In this document: positions 47,201-57,504 of the stretch, one piece after another | Numbering within the stretch: position 1 is the first letter of the stretch | How the letters are laid out: every line of letters begins with the position of its first letter | From: Pontederia crassipes | Taxonomy: Eukaryota; Streptophyta; Magnoliopsida; Commelinales; Pontederiaceae | Assembly (NCBI GenBank): GCA_030549335.1 | Contig: CM060192.1 | Location: 21,890,157 to 21,954,156, forward strand | Length of the DNA stretch: 64,000 nt | Direction: 5' to 3' | Made by a program: the position numbers and the translations under genes | The notes under the pieces: generated by a model | Told to the model about the DNA's origin: nothing | The model's database searches: none | The model's input: only the letters and a program-made list of their open reading frames with translations

Positions 47201-47774
47201 CTCGACGGCGCCGCAGGGAACGCCGGGCTACGTGGACCCGCTGTACCACCAGGAATTCCACCTGTCGGACAAGAGCGACGTGTACAGCTTCGGGGTCGTG
47301 CTGGTGGAGATGGTGACCGCGATGAAGGCGGTGGACTTCGACAGGGCGCCGAGCGAGGTGAACCTCGCGTCCCTCGCCGTCGACAGGATCGGGAAAGGGA
47401 TGGTGGAGGAGATCGTGGACCCCCTAGTCCTTGGCGCTGGCAGTGGCGACGACGGTTGGACGAGGGCGTCCGTCCACAAGGTGGCCGAGCTGGCGTTTCG
47501 GTGCCTGACGTTCGATAAGGACGCGAGGCCGCCCATGGCGGAGGTGGCGGAGGAGCTGGAAACGATCAGAGCGCAGGCGTTCGAGGGGATGGCGCAGGAC
47601 GGAGGATGGAACGAGGTGGCGGGGGCCACGGCGAAGAGTGACACTGCCACTCATGTACTCGGCATGCCGGCGGAGATGGCGGTGGTCTCTCCTGTTTCGG
47701 TGCAGGAGCAGTGGGACAGTGACAGCAGGTCTGCTTCGTCCAGCGGCCCGTTGAGGAACTTACAACATTGTTGA
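41213..47774 (+). CDS. Wall-associated receptor kinase-like protein, WAKL14/WAKL20 type
   Basis: Three exons join in frame: 41213-41969, 46378-46452, 46555-47774, giving 683 residues. All junctions are GT-AG. The start at 41213 has G at -3 and +4 and sits right before the signal peptide (residues 1-24, ILLSSLFISQFSSSVAF); an ATG at 41177 would add 12 residues but has a poor context. Residues about 34-112 form the cysteine-rich GUB_WAK_bind galacturonan-binding domain (CDRSCGPNSVPYPFGFSAGC), followed by the WAK C-terminal domain and an EGF-like stretch (CTCVPGFSGDGF). A membrane helix spans about 272-293. The kinase starts near 337: GTGAYG 343-348, Lys364, Glu381, HRDIKSSN from 459, DFG 479-481, all catalytic residues present. 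Sequence order and the GTPGYVDPxYHxxFHLSDKSDVYSFGV-type segment match Arabidopsis WAKL14/20. It should act at the plasma membrane as a Ser/Thr kinase sensing the wall; the ligand is not known from sequence. Confidence 0.93.
41977..42270 (+). repeat. Diverged direct repeat in intron 1
   Basis: AAATTTAATATGCTAATCAA (41983 region) recurs as AAATTTGATGTGCTAATCAA near 42187. Each copy is followed by AAACCGTTAG-type and TTGATTTTATATT-type stretches. The spacer contains ACACTCTCCCTCATATGTG and GATACCATATTAAATTTGA, a motif pair found in a dispersed plant repeat. Each copy is about 80 bp. Confidence 0.65.
43074..43373. mobile_element. 300-bp CACTA MITE in the kinase intron, ACT duplication
   Basis: It starts CACTACAAGAAAATTATGAT and ends AACGATTTTTCTTATAGTG. 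ACT flanks it on both sides (43071-43073, 43374-43376), the exact 3-bp duplication. The interior has TTTCGACGGT/ACCGTCGAAAAT motifs of the same family as the element at 22941-24602. It is short, non-coding and sits inside intron 1. Confidence 0.9.
44470..45260 (-). repeat. LTR-like sequence in intron 1, minus strand
   Basis: On the minus strand a TATATATAGCC TATA-like region (44745-44755) is preceded by GC-rich hairpins (GGGGCCCCGCCCCCCGACGG, GGGGGCAGCGCCCCCG; 44855-44920) and followed by an R-U5-like stretch ending near TTTTAGTTGATCCCACAC (44475). GGGGGCAGCGCCCCCG motifs next to a TATA box are a hallmark of some Ty1/copia LTRs. Exact ends and target duplication are not visible. Confidence 0.45.
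45261..46135. other. Rest of intron 1, nothing recognised
   Basis: AT-rich DNA with no repeat ends. It probably includes the upstream part of the LTR-like sequence. Confidence 0.4.
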
Positions 47775-47917
47775 CTTTAGGTATGAAATCTTGCAAGCAA
47801 AGTCGCATGCTAAATTAACACTTGCACGGTTGCAGAAATCACGATGCACCGAGTTCCTCTCTTGGGCCGTGACTTGTGACATGGGCGAATGTTAAGCGAG
47901 TCTGCGATGTGCATCAT

Positions 47918-47982
<65 letters not shown>

Positions 47983-49973
47983 GAGTGACTTAGAATGCAA
48001 ATTTGAGAGCTAAAATGTGAGCACATATGATCGTAATTAATTATTGTCCTGCTGCATGATTAGGAATTACTTGTCCTGCTGCTTCTAGAATATTAGCAAT
48101 TTAACCAGTTTGAACATAATATAATTTATAAGTAACTCCGCTTAATTAATATTGTTATATTCGTTTGATTATTGTACTTTATATAGCTATTAGTGATACT
48201 TATGAATAAAAGCATGAAGATTGCTTTAAACTAAGAATTTCAAAAGGTAAGGAAAATATAATTTTATCAAAGGATATAAATTGATGAATTAAGACAATCA
48301 GACAAGTGTAAAAAATGTCAATGATTTCCTTCCGTAAGGAAATAAAATCAATGTGAACTATCACTCAGTAATCATTATCTGAAAATTATCTTGAGAAATC
48401 AACTTGATAATGGCCGATTAGCATACGACGAAAATTAATTTCAATTTGTCGATCACCTCCAAATGGCCATTATCAATTAGCTTGATTAATTAACCAATGT
48501 AAATTTTGATTATATATATTAATTATCACTTATTACTGATGTTAATTGTCAATCAACATCAATTTTTAATTATTATGTCTGATTTTGCCTATCAATGAAG
48601 AGAGCTTTCGGCGACTTTTTTTAAGAAAACATAATATTAGAGCAAAACTTTTATATTTAAGACCTTGAGATTTACTTTGCTAGGGGTGAAAACTTATAAC
48701 ATAGGATAACCTTAGCTCAACTATGATTTAATATCAATTCATCAATTTGGGTTATCAACTATGATCAAGCAATAACAATTTAATGAATCATATGTGCAAT
48801 TACTAGATACAGTTATAGCAAAAGGGATTAATATATCTCCATAGTTGTACAGAGATGCGGAGTGCATCTCGACTAGTTATCCACTGAAATGTGTTTAATA
48901 TCCCTTCAAAACAAAAGTATATATGTTCTTTTTTAACTTAATTCTATATATGTTCTTTTTTATATTTGAGACCTAAGCAACCAAAGTATAGTAGAAATAA
49001 TCCAAAATAATAAACAATTAAGAAATAATTTAAATAATCAAATACCAATTATATAAAATAAAATATGATGATTTTTTTATTACAATTGTGAATAATACTT
49101 AATGATGACGTTCACGGGTTGTATTGACGCGAATGGTGTTGGGGAGTAGGCATAAGTAACGTTGATTTGACATGATTCTTGATGAGAACTAGAATTACAT
49201 TCACAAGAAAATGGTCCCTTCTGCATTGGAAAAATAATTCCACCAAACTCTATACAATTCTGAACAGATTATTAGTGTAATAGCTTGTAATTTCAATAAG
49301 AAGAATAAAATAGTTTGTTAAATTATTTAGAAATATTAATAAATAAATAAAACTTTGGAAGAAACATAGAAGTATACTTAAAAAATATGCAGAAAAAATG
49401 AAAAACTAATCATAGTGAAAAATGAATTTAAATTTGAGTAGAAAAAGTAATTCACATCATATTATGATTAAGGAATATTGATTGGATTAAGATTATGAAT
49501 TTATTTGAGAAGGAGTAAAGGTATAATTAAAAAAGGAAAAAAAAAGAAGAAAAAGATAAATTCAATTGGGAGTAGGAACTATATTAGAATTAAGAATTTT
49601 AATTTGATTTGAGATTTTTAATGGATAAAGGACTTCCAAATATTATAGGACAAAGAATTTTAAAGGTTAAAAAATATTTGAACCATTAGAATATTATTAA
49701 CTATTATTTTAATCTAAAAATTAGATGACGAAATATTATTATATTGATTAATTTCAAAAATTGGATAAAAGAAAGAAATAAGAGGATAAAATAAAAGCAT
49801 AGTTTTATTGAGAGAAGTTATGAATAGGGGCAAAGTTATGAATAGGAGCTAAGAGAAAAGAAGGAATTTGATTGATATTGCTTTAAGATGGAGATTAAAA
49901 AGTTAAATTCAAAACTAATTAATGAAAAACTATTATGTGAGGCTAATTAAAACAAAATGATGAACATTAAATT
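47775..49973. other. 3' flank of the kinase gene and AT-rich intergenic DNA
   Basis: The first few hundred bases should hold the 3' UTR, including the CT microsatellite at 47920. A plausible poly(A) site cannot be fixed. From 48000 the DNA is AT-rich without open frames or terminal repeats that I can identify. Confidence 0.5.
47920..47979. repeat. (CT)n microsatellite in the 3' region of the kinase gene
   Basis: An uninterrupted CT run of about 59 bases lies 145 bases after the stop codon, probably inside the 3' UTR or just beyond it. Confidence 0.96.
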
Positions 49974-51551
49974 TGTAACACTCACAGATTCACGTGATTT
50001 TCAAGTCCTCAAGTTGTCTCACGGGTGCTACACAAATTTTAATAAAATAAAATTTTCTAAAATATATCTTATAAAGTGCGAAAAATAGTAATGAGAACAT
50101 CTAATAATTCATAATATCAAAGAACCTGGAACGTTCATAACTCCACAATGTTAAAAGTGCGGAAGACTAATAATAAATAGACAACTCCAGTAGGACTGTG
50201 CAATATCTCTATTACTAATCCTAATCATCTGCATCACATCCTCTATCACCATATCACCTATATGAATCCATATATAAGGACAAATCTATGAGTATAAAAT
50301 ACTCAGTTAGGAGGGTCTAATCATAATAATAATGAATAATCAATAGTGCTCAACAGTAAAACTTTGATCTAATGGAATAATACAATAAACAATAGAGCAC
50401 TAGATGGTTCAATTGAATAATAGATCAATAAATTGATAAATCAATAAGGTCATAGATCAATATGGAGGATTTGGAAAGAGGATCTAAAAGAACAATCAAT
50501 ACCAATTAACAATAATCAATGATGTCTTATCACTATGACACTATCCAGTTTAACAATTTTAATTCAATATCAATATCAATGGTCATTGACTAATAATAAT
50601 TTTCATTCGATTCAATGATGCGGAGGCAATGCCAATCAACGTCAGTATTAGAATGACCATGATTTAATTCAATTCAATTTTCATTTTATTCGATTCAAAT
50701 TTCAATTCAATGTTTAGAGTTATCCAACACAATAAGGAGCCCTCAGTCAACTAAGAAAAACTCATGTCTTCTTCATGTAAGTTAGTGAGGGATCAAATCA
50801 CGGTAAGTCACTCTCCAATAATAGCGCTAACAAGAATTCATGATAGTAGACGACCATGGCCAATGACAAAACAACCATAACTTGCCTAAAGGATGACATA
50901 TCAAACCTTTAGGTACATTATCTACCCTATATAATACGATAACAATATGATCCATGGGGCTTAAAGACAATCGGGGAATATGAAATTTTAATAGTTTTCA
51001 TCTTTTATCTTATTTACTTAACACATTCATCTTTGTCAATTTATTTAAGTTAAATAAGGACCCAATAAGGGGAAATCTACTCGATCAAAAAATCACGATA
51101 TGATGGAATATAATATCAATAATATCCAAATTCAAATAAAAAAGATATGACGAGGTTAGACCTATCAAAAAGATATGATGAGGTTCGATCTGTTAATAAT
51201 ATAATCATGAATGATCAGGAATGGCTAACCATAATAAGCATTCAATTATCCATAGTAAATATTCAAAAATAGATTTCCTGTCCCTAGAACTCAGCCCGTG
51301 TCGAATAGAACCCGAACCACGTTCAAAAATAGCCTTGGGCCATTAAGCGTCAAGGTAGCAGACGTGATGACGCTGAGGATCACGGTCGTGCCATATGCAT
51401 CACGGCTGCGCCAGAAGAATTTCATAATTCACCTTTACATACCAATAAAGATGGCAATATTAACCTATCCTATCTATTCCATAATTAACAAGACAATGTC
51501 TACTAATTAGGAAACATGATAACAATTCATGAGGTAATAACAAGGTGTTAA
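49974..51551 (+). repeat. Ty3/gypsy-type LTR remnant starting TGTAACACTC
   Basis: TGTAACACTCACAGATTC at 49974 is an LTR-start-like string related to that at 4321. Further in, CTGTGCAATATCTC and, at 51378, GATCACGGTCGTGCC have counterparts in the 4321 remnant. The right edge is not defined; an hAT-like element begins at 51560. No PBS or coding region is seen. Confidence 0.45.
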
Positions 51552-51559
51552 TCTCCCAT

Positions 51560-52365
51560 TAGAGATGGATATTCGTGTCGAATCGAACCAAGTTTGGTCC
51601 AATCAAATCGAGTCTTTGAGCCGGGTTGGGCTTGTCATGCCAAACTTACACTAGGCCAGCCCGGCACAGTTTGGGCCCAGCTCAAGTGGACCGATCAAGA
51701 TTGATCGTGCCGGTTGGGCACTCAATTTCTTTCTTTTTTTCTTGTTTAGTGTCGGGCTAGGCCCCGGTCAGAATCCACTCGGGCTCGTCCAGAACCCATG
51801 TCAGAATTATTCTTTTTTTACTTGTAAATCGAAATGAAAATGTGTCAAAATAAATAGTACAAAATAGTGCAGGGATTAAGAATTTAACCCACATGGTATA
51901 TATTGTGTGTTTAACCACTAAACCAAAGTAGAAAATATGTTGATGTACCATATTAAATATATTAAAGGGGCCATATTCATTTTTTAATCATAAAATTTAC
52001 ATATTAATATATATAATTAAAAAAAATTAAATTTTTAGGAGGACCCGACCTCCCAACGTGAGTCCTTTCATTTTTTTTACCTTGGTCACATTTATTTTAT
52101 TATAATTATATATTCATTTGCAATCTTGACCTAAATTCAATGGAGTTGTATTTGTTCTCATCCTTTGTAGTATAAGAGGTTTATTATTAAAACTAATCAC
52201 CATCTCTCTTTTTTCACTGCAAAGTATAATATATAAAAATTAAAAAATAAAAAAATCATGTTGCATTGGGGCGGGCAGGGTCGTGCTCCCAAGCTCGTGC
52301 CGGGCCACGACAGCCTGACACGATTTGTCCTGGGGCCTACCTAGTTGTTCGAATATCCACCTCCA
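51560..52365. mobile_element. hAT-like non-autonomous element
   Basis: The left terminus TAGAGATGGATATTCG and the right terminus (TGGAGGTGGATATTCG on the minus strand) agree at 14 of 16 positions. Flanks TCTCCCAT (51552-51559) and TCTCACAT (52366-52373) form an 8-bp duplication with one mismatch, as for hAT. The 806-bp interior has GCCGGGTTGGGCTTG and CGGGCC-type subterminal repeats at both ends and no transposase. Confidence 0.72.
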
Positions 52366-52690
52366 TCTCACATCCAATGAACACATTTCAGCTCAATAAA
52401 ATATTAACTCCTAAGGAGGCAATGCACAAATGAAATGAGAATTTATAGTTCCAACTTGCATCATGAAAACATGAGACAACATACGAAGAATACACATTCC
52501 TTAATCTTTAGTACGAAGAATCAATGTAACTTTTAAAACCTTAATAACGCCTCAAATATACTTTCCTTAACGAGCGGTAATACTTATTTTCTTTCTTCCT
52601 TTGCACATGTCCTTTCATTTCCCTCTCTTTTTTTATAAAGAAAAATTGAACTTACATTAACACTGTATTTGACTAGAGGCTCATTAGGGT
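52366..52690. other. Spacer between hAT-like and long-TIR elements
   Basis: AT-rich DNA without open frames; nothing recognised. Confidence 0.5.
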
Positions 52691-53094
52691 AAATTACACG
52701 ATTGGTTCCTCAACTTTGGGTCGCTTTTCAACTAGTCCCCCAACTTCAATTTGTAACCAGAACATCCTCTATCTTTCATTTTCTTGCACGAATAGCCTTC
52801 TTGACCGGTGATCACAGGTTTTTCGGTTGCCTTGCACATGTGGCCACCTTTCTCTCTCATCCACGTCAATTTAAGTCGTCCACATCGTTATAAAAATTAT
52901 AAAAAATAATAAAAAATAGATGAGGTCGTCCACATCATTAAAAAAATTAAAAAATTAAAAAATGAACTCCGATGGGAAAGAGAGGCCCCTCGCCGTGCGG
53001 GAGAGAGAAGGAGGGGGGCGATCACCCCCTCCCTCTCTGTCCCGCACGGCGAGAGAGAAGGAGAGAGAGGGAGGGGGGCGATCGTCCCCCTCTA

Positions 53095-53450
53095 GTCGAG
53101 CTCCGACGAGTTCAGGTTCCAGGCAGATGGCAAGGTCATCAAACTCGTCGGCGGCAAATACATCGGGCAGATCCCCATGAAGAAGAACTACAGGAAAGAG
53201 AGGGGGGGGGGGGCTCGCCGTGCGGGAGAGAGAAGGAGGGGGAGATCCCTCTCTCTCCCGGCTCGCTGTGCGAGAGAGAGAGGGAGGGGGCGATCGCCCC
53301 CCTCTGGTCGAGCTCCGACGAGTACAGGTTCCAAGCCGATGGCAAGGTCATCAAACTCATCGGCGGCAAGGACGACGAATACATCGGGCAAATCCCCATG
53401 AAGAAGAACTACAGGAAGACATGCATCTGCCATTGGTGTTTTCGCCCCGT
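53095..53450 (+). pseudogene. Two tandem copies of a captured host exon-like fragment
   Basis: Copy 1 (about 53098-53192) reads SSDEFRFQADGKVIKLVGGK then YIGQIPMKKNYRK; copy 2 (about 53309-53420) reads SSDEYRFQADGKVIKLIGGK then DDEYIGQIPMKKNYRK. They differ by several third-position-type changes and by nine bases coding DDE. Each copy is preceded by a GA-rich, GCGATCG-type stretch, so the duplicated unit is about 210 bp. Copy 2 runs on to TCICHWCFRPV and a stop at 53453. The protein is not one I recognise. The mostly conservative differences suggest the copies kept protein-like character. Confidence 0.5.
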
Positions 53451-53716
53451 CTAGGGGAAGACATCATCGGCAGCATTCAGTGCTGTGATGGCAGATGCAA
53501 TTAATTGATAATTAAATGGATTTGGTTCAGCACTGCTGCGACGGTCGTTCAGTAGCTCTCCGGGCTCTGCATGCATGAATGAGACGTACATGAACCATTA
53601 TGCATGTACCAATCTTATGCAGAGCATGCAACAACTTGGATTGTTGGTTCGACAGATCGATGCTCGCGCGTGAGAGAGAGGGGGGGGGGCGATCGCCCCC
53701 TCTGGTCGATCTCGTC

Positions 53717-54036
53717 GCTAATGCTCCTCCGAAGCGTTGTAATCATTCCTATTTACTCAACAAAGATTTCAAACTTTCCAAAATTTAGCATTGTGCCTCG
53801 AGCGTAGGGTGGCAGCCCACAAGAGCGTCCCAAGTGATCGAGCGTTATGTTGATGTGCCCGTTTGTTCACAAATGCCTCCACCGAAGAAGCATTCGCTCG
53901 GGACCGAGCGTCTCAAAAACTGTGGCATTCGAAAAGTGGCATAAGCAAGCTTTCCAAAGCACTCAAAAGAACTTGCCTAGACATTGAACACGTCTAGGCC
54001 GCATTGGTCGGTCGAGCGAAAAATGACCCCGTGACA
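53717..54036 (+). repeat. 5' LTR of the gypsy element, lacking its first part
   Basis: The sequence from GCTCCTCCGAAGCG to AATGACCCCGTGACA matches the last 330 bases of the 3' LTR (59830-60163) with about one difference per ten bases. The first roughly 209 bases of the LTR (TGTCACGAGGGC ... ) are absent here; GA-rich TIR-element DNA comes instead. The LTR ends in ...GACA just before the PBS. Confidence 0.8.
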
Positions 54037-54039
54037 AGT

Positions 54040-54051
54040 TGGTATCAAAGC
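54040..54051 (+). other. Primer-binding site, initiator tRNA-Met
   Basis: TGGTATCAAAGC lies three bases after the 5' LTR end (GTGACA, then AGT). It differs at one position from the usual TGGTATCAGAGC. Confidence 0.85.
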
Positions 54052-54097
54052 AGCTTTTCTGGGACCGCTCAAGTTGGCGTTCAACGATCAAGGAGAA

Positions 54098-55210
54098 ATG
54101 ACATTGAACTCGGAGATAATGAATGAACCCGTCGTACCGGAGAAGAGCCGCCAAGAACGAGGGCGCGCCCGCTCGAAAGACATCATGACCGTCTTCGAGC
54201 AATGCCTCGGCTAGTTCCAACTGGACGTGGGTGAGATGCAAGACCAACTTGCAACGCACGAGCAAGAGTTGGAGAAGATAATGGATCTCACAACGGTGTG
54301 GGACGAGATGACATCGTTGTATACACAGCTCGAATCCATGGAGGCGACGATAATGGACACGCAGGAGACCTTGAACAATGATCTCTCAAACATGAGGTTC
54401 AAGATGGAGCAAGAGTTCAAGACCATCCGAAAAGAGCTCAAGCGACGCTAAGGAGATAAGCGACGTCCCGAGATGTCCGCCCCGCATGAGGCAAGAATCG
54501 ATGTGCCAAAATCGAGGCCCTACAAAGGCGAACGGTCAACAAATGAGATCAATGACTTCCTGTGGAACGTCCGAAGGTAAATGGAGGCCTTGGACGTGAC
54601 GTCTGAAGTGAGGATGGTGAAGACTGCATCCTTCTACTTGCAAGATGTGACGAGTCTATTGTGGCAATGTCATTGCAATGATGTGGAGCGTGGCAACGTT
54701 GATCTCATTGACAGGTGGGACGACTTCAAGAGGCAGCTTACCAACTACTTCTGCCCTGTCAAGTCGGGATTGGAGGTCAAGATTGCGTTGTTCAGCATTT
54801 GCCAGAAGGGCACGTTGAAGGAGTACGTGAAAGAGTTCATCGATCTCCGTCTACAGAACTCCCAGGTAGATGAAGACACGTTGCTGGCGGTTTTCGTGAA
54901 GAGTTTGAAGTAGACGTGATTGCCCCAACCTCCGCTCACTAGTCGCCGCTGCTGAGTCGCTCGTGGAGTATGCCAAAATGAGTGCTCCACCACTAAAGCC
55001 CTCAGGCAAGGACAGTGGTGGGGGAGAGAAGCCAAAATCGCAAGGAGGCAGACCGCACTACCAGGACAAAGGAAAGGGACACCAAGACAGGAGGCCCAAC
55101 AATGATAAATTCAAGAGGGACAGAAAGTTGCTAAAGCCTTGCTACATTTGCAAGGGTCCACATTGGACAAGCGATTGTTCACAGAAGGAGAAGGAGGAGG
55201 TGTGCCTCAG
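54098..55210 (+). pseudogene. Gypsy gag with zinc knuckle, broken
   Basis: The frame starts MTLNSEIMNEPVVPEKSRQE at 54098. It has an in-frame TAG at 54212, then a charged, coiled-coil-like stretch (ELEKIMDLTTVWDEMTSLYT) and a TAA near 54449. The Gag core follows at 54581-54913 (RWDDFKRQLTNYFCP, SICQKGTLKEYVKEFIDLR). A one-base shift leads into the CCHC zinc knuckle CYICKGPHWTSDC at about 55140-55180. In an intact element this protein packages the RNA; here stops and shifts break it into four parts. Confidence 0.85.
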
Positions 55211-57503
55211 TTCGATGCACGTCCTCAGCGCCATCAATGCCTCAATGGGTTCTTCATCGGCTGCTCGACTTTATGCAGACATCGAGTTGAACAGGCAAGT
55301 CTTCAATGCCCTCATTGACATGGGAGCATCGGAGTTGTTCGTGTCAGAATGACCGTTAAGAAGCTGAAGCTGCCACTGCAGAAGACTAACGTCATGTTCA
55401 GGACGATGAACGTGAAGTCTATCTCGACCATAGAATTTTCTCCTAGAGTGAAGGTTCGCATCGACAAGTGGTCGGGAAGCTTCGACGTGATGGTGGCACA
55501 AGTGAACGACTACGAAGTGGTGATGGGCATCTCTTTTCTGCGACACATTGCTGCATGTGTCATCTCGCTCACCAACTCTATGGTCAACTTCGACCCCAAG
55601 GGACCTAACAACATTCCCGTGAGGTCAGGCGGATATTTCAAATAGAAGACCCTCTCCGTCATGCAAGTGACGAAAGGGTTGCGCAAACAGGAGCAAATCT
55701 TCTTAGCAACAACCATATTGGAAGATTCGGGGCCCTCCACTCCAATACCTCTCAAAGTTCTTGAAACCTTTGAGGACTTTACGGACGTCATGCTCCCGGA
55801 ACTCCCAAAGCGGTTGCCTTCAAAGCGTGAACTGGACCATGTCCTTGTCTTGGTCCCAGGATTGAAAGCCCCGCATGGAGTCCCTTATCGACTAGCCCCT
55901 CCAGAACTCGCAGAACTTCGTAAGCAACTCATCAAAGTATTGGATGCAGGATACGCCCGGCCCTCAAAGTCTCCATATGGTCGGTACTCTTTCAAAAGAA
56001 GCACGATGGTTTCCTCCGGATATGCATCAACTACCTGGCCCTCAACAAGCTTACGGTGAAAAATAAGTACCACATTTCTCTGGTGGCAAACTTGTTCGAC
56101 CAACATGGTGGTGCAAGATGATTTACCAAGTTGGATCTTCGTTCGGACTATTGACAAGTCCGAATCATGAAAGATGATGTGCAGAAGACGGCGTGCGTCA
56201 CAAGATACGGCTCCTACGAATTCCTCGTGATGCCTTTTGGCCTCATCAACGCCTCGACGACCTTCTACACCCTCATGAACAAGGTATTGCAACCATTCCT
56301 TGACAGGTTCGTGGTTGTATTATCTATAGTCGTACTTTGGAGAAGCACATCGAGCATATCCGACAAGTGTTCGAGGTGTTGCGGCAGAACGAGCTCTACG
56401 TTAAGCGAGAGAAGTGTGTCTTTGATCAATCGGAAGTGCACTTCTTGGGACATGTTGTCGGAAGTGGCAAGTTGAAGATGCATGATGCGAAGATTCGGGC
56501 CATCATGGAATGAGAGTCGCCCAAGCGCATTTCCGACATGCGTTCGTTCCTTGGTCTGACGAACTACTATAGGTGGTTCGTCAAGGGGTATTCACATGTG
56601 ATAACCCCTTTGACGAATCTCCTTCGGAAGAATGTGAAGTGGGAGTGGACGCAAACATGACAGGAAGCGTTCGACACCCTCAAAAAGGTCATGACGGAGG
56701 AACCGATGCTCGTCCTACTAGACCACACTAAGCCATACGAGGTACAGACATATGCTTTTGATTATGCTATCGGAGGAGTTCTTATGCAGGAAGGGCATTT
56801 CGTGGCGTTCGAGAGTCGCAAACTCAATGACACGGAGCGGCGCTACGCCGTTTAGGAGAAGGAGATGACCATGGTGATCCATTGCCTTAGACCATGGCAG
56901 CACTACCTTCTTGGATCGTGATTTCACATTAAGACGGACAATGTCACGACAAGTTATTTCGAGACGTAGAAGAAGCTCTCGCCGAAGAAAATAAGATGGC
57001 AAGATTTTATGGCGGAGTTCGACTACGTCCTAGAGTACAAGCCCGACAAGACGAATGTTGTTGCCGACGCCCTCAGCCGACGCACGAAATTGGCAGCCAT
57101 GAACTCCTCTCAGGCCGACCAGATCGAGAGGATCAAGAAGGGATTTGAGTCGGATCCCACGGTGAAAAACTTATTCGAGCAAGCAAAGGAGGAAAAGACA
57201 TGCCGCTTTTTGGTGGAAGATGGGCTGATCTTCACCAAGGAACGTCGCATCTGCATTTCACTCTTCGATAACTTACGGCGTGCTACAATGCAAAAGTGCC
57301 ATGACTCCAAGTGGGCGGGACATCCGGGCATCCGTCGCACGTTGGCAGTCATCGAAGACAACTACTTCTGACCAAGGATGGAGGACGATGTTGAAGCTTT
57401 TGTGAAGACATGCCTTGTTTGCCAATAAGACAAGAACCTCAACCAAGCGTTCGACGGACTTCTGGAACCCCTACCTATCCAGAGGGTCCATGGAAAGATG
57501 TCT
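55211..57503 (+). pseudogene. Gypsy pol, first part: protease, reverse transcriptase, RNase H, integrase start
   Basis: The protease active-site stretch reads ALIDMGASELFVSE at about 55310-55350, with Met where the usual motif has Thr. Reverse transcriptase follows from about 55800 (SKRELDHVLVLVPGL, RKQLIKVLDAGYARPSKSPY) and continues after a frameshift ([37 protein letters not shown]). The stretch coding the YxDD catalytic motif, expected after FVVV near 56315, is missing with a frame change. RNase H is seen at about 56750-57080 (DYAIGGVLMQEG, FHIKTDNVTT, EYKPDKTNVVADALSRR) with several stops. The integrase zinc-binding region (H...HPGIRRT, then CLVCQ) runs to 57503, where the hAT element interrupts it. 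Confidence 0.88.
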
Positions 57504-57504
57504 T

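Noticed and set aside
46575..47518. Several 100-230-codon frames overlapping the kinase exon on both strands
   Set aside because: They arise from GC-rich codon bias of the true kinase frame and show no domains.
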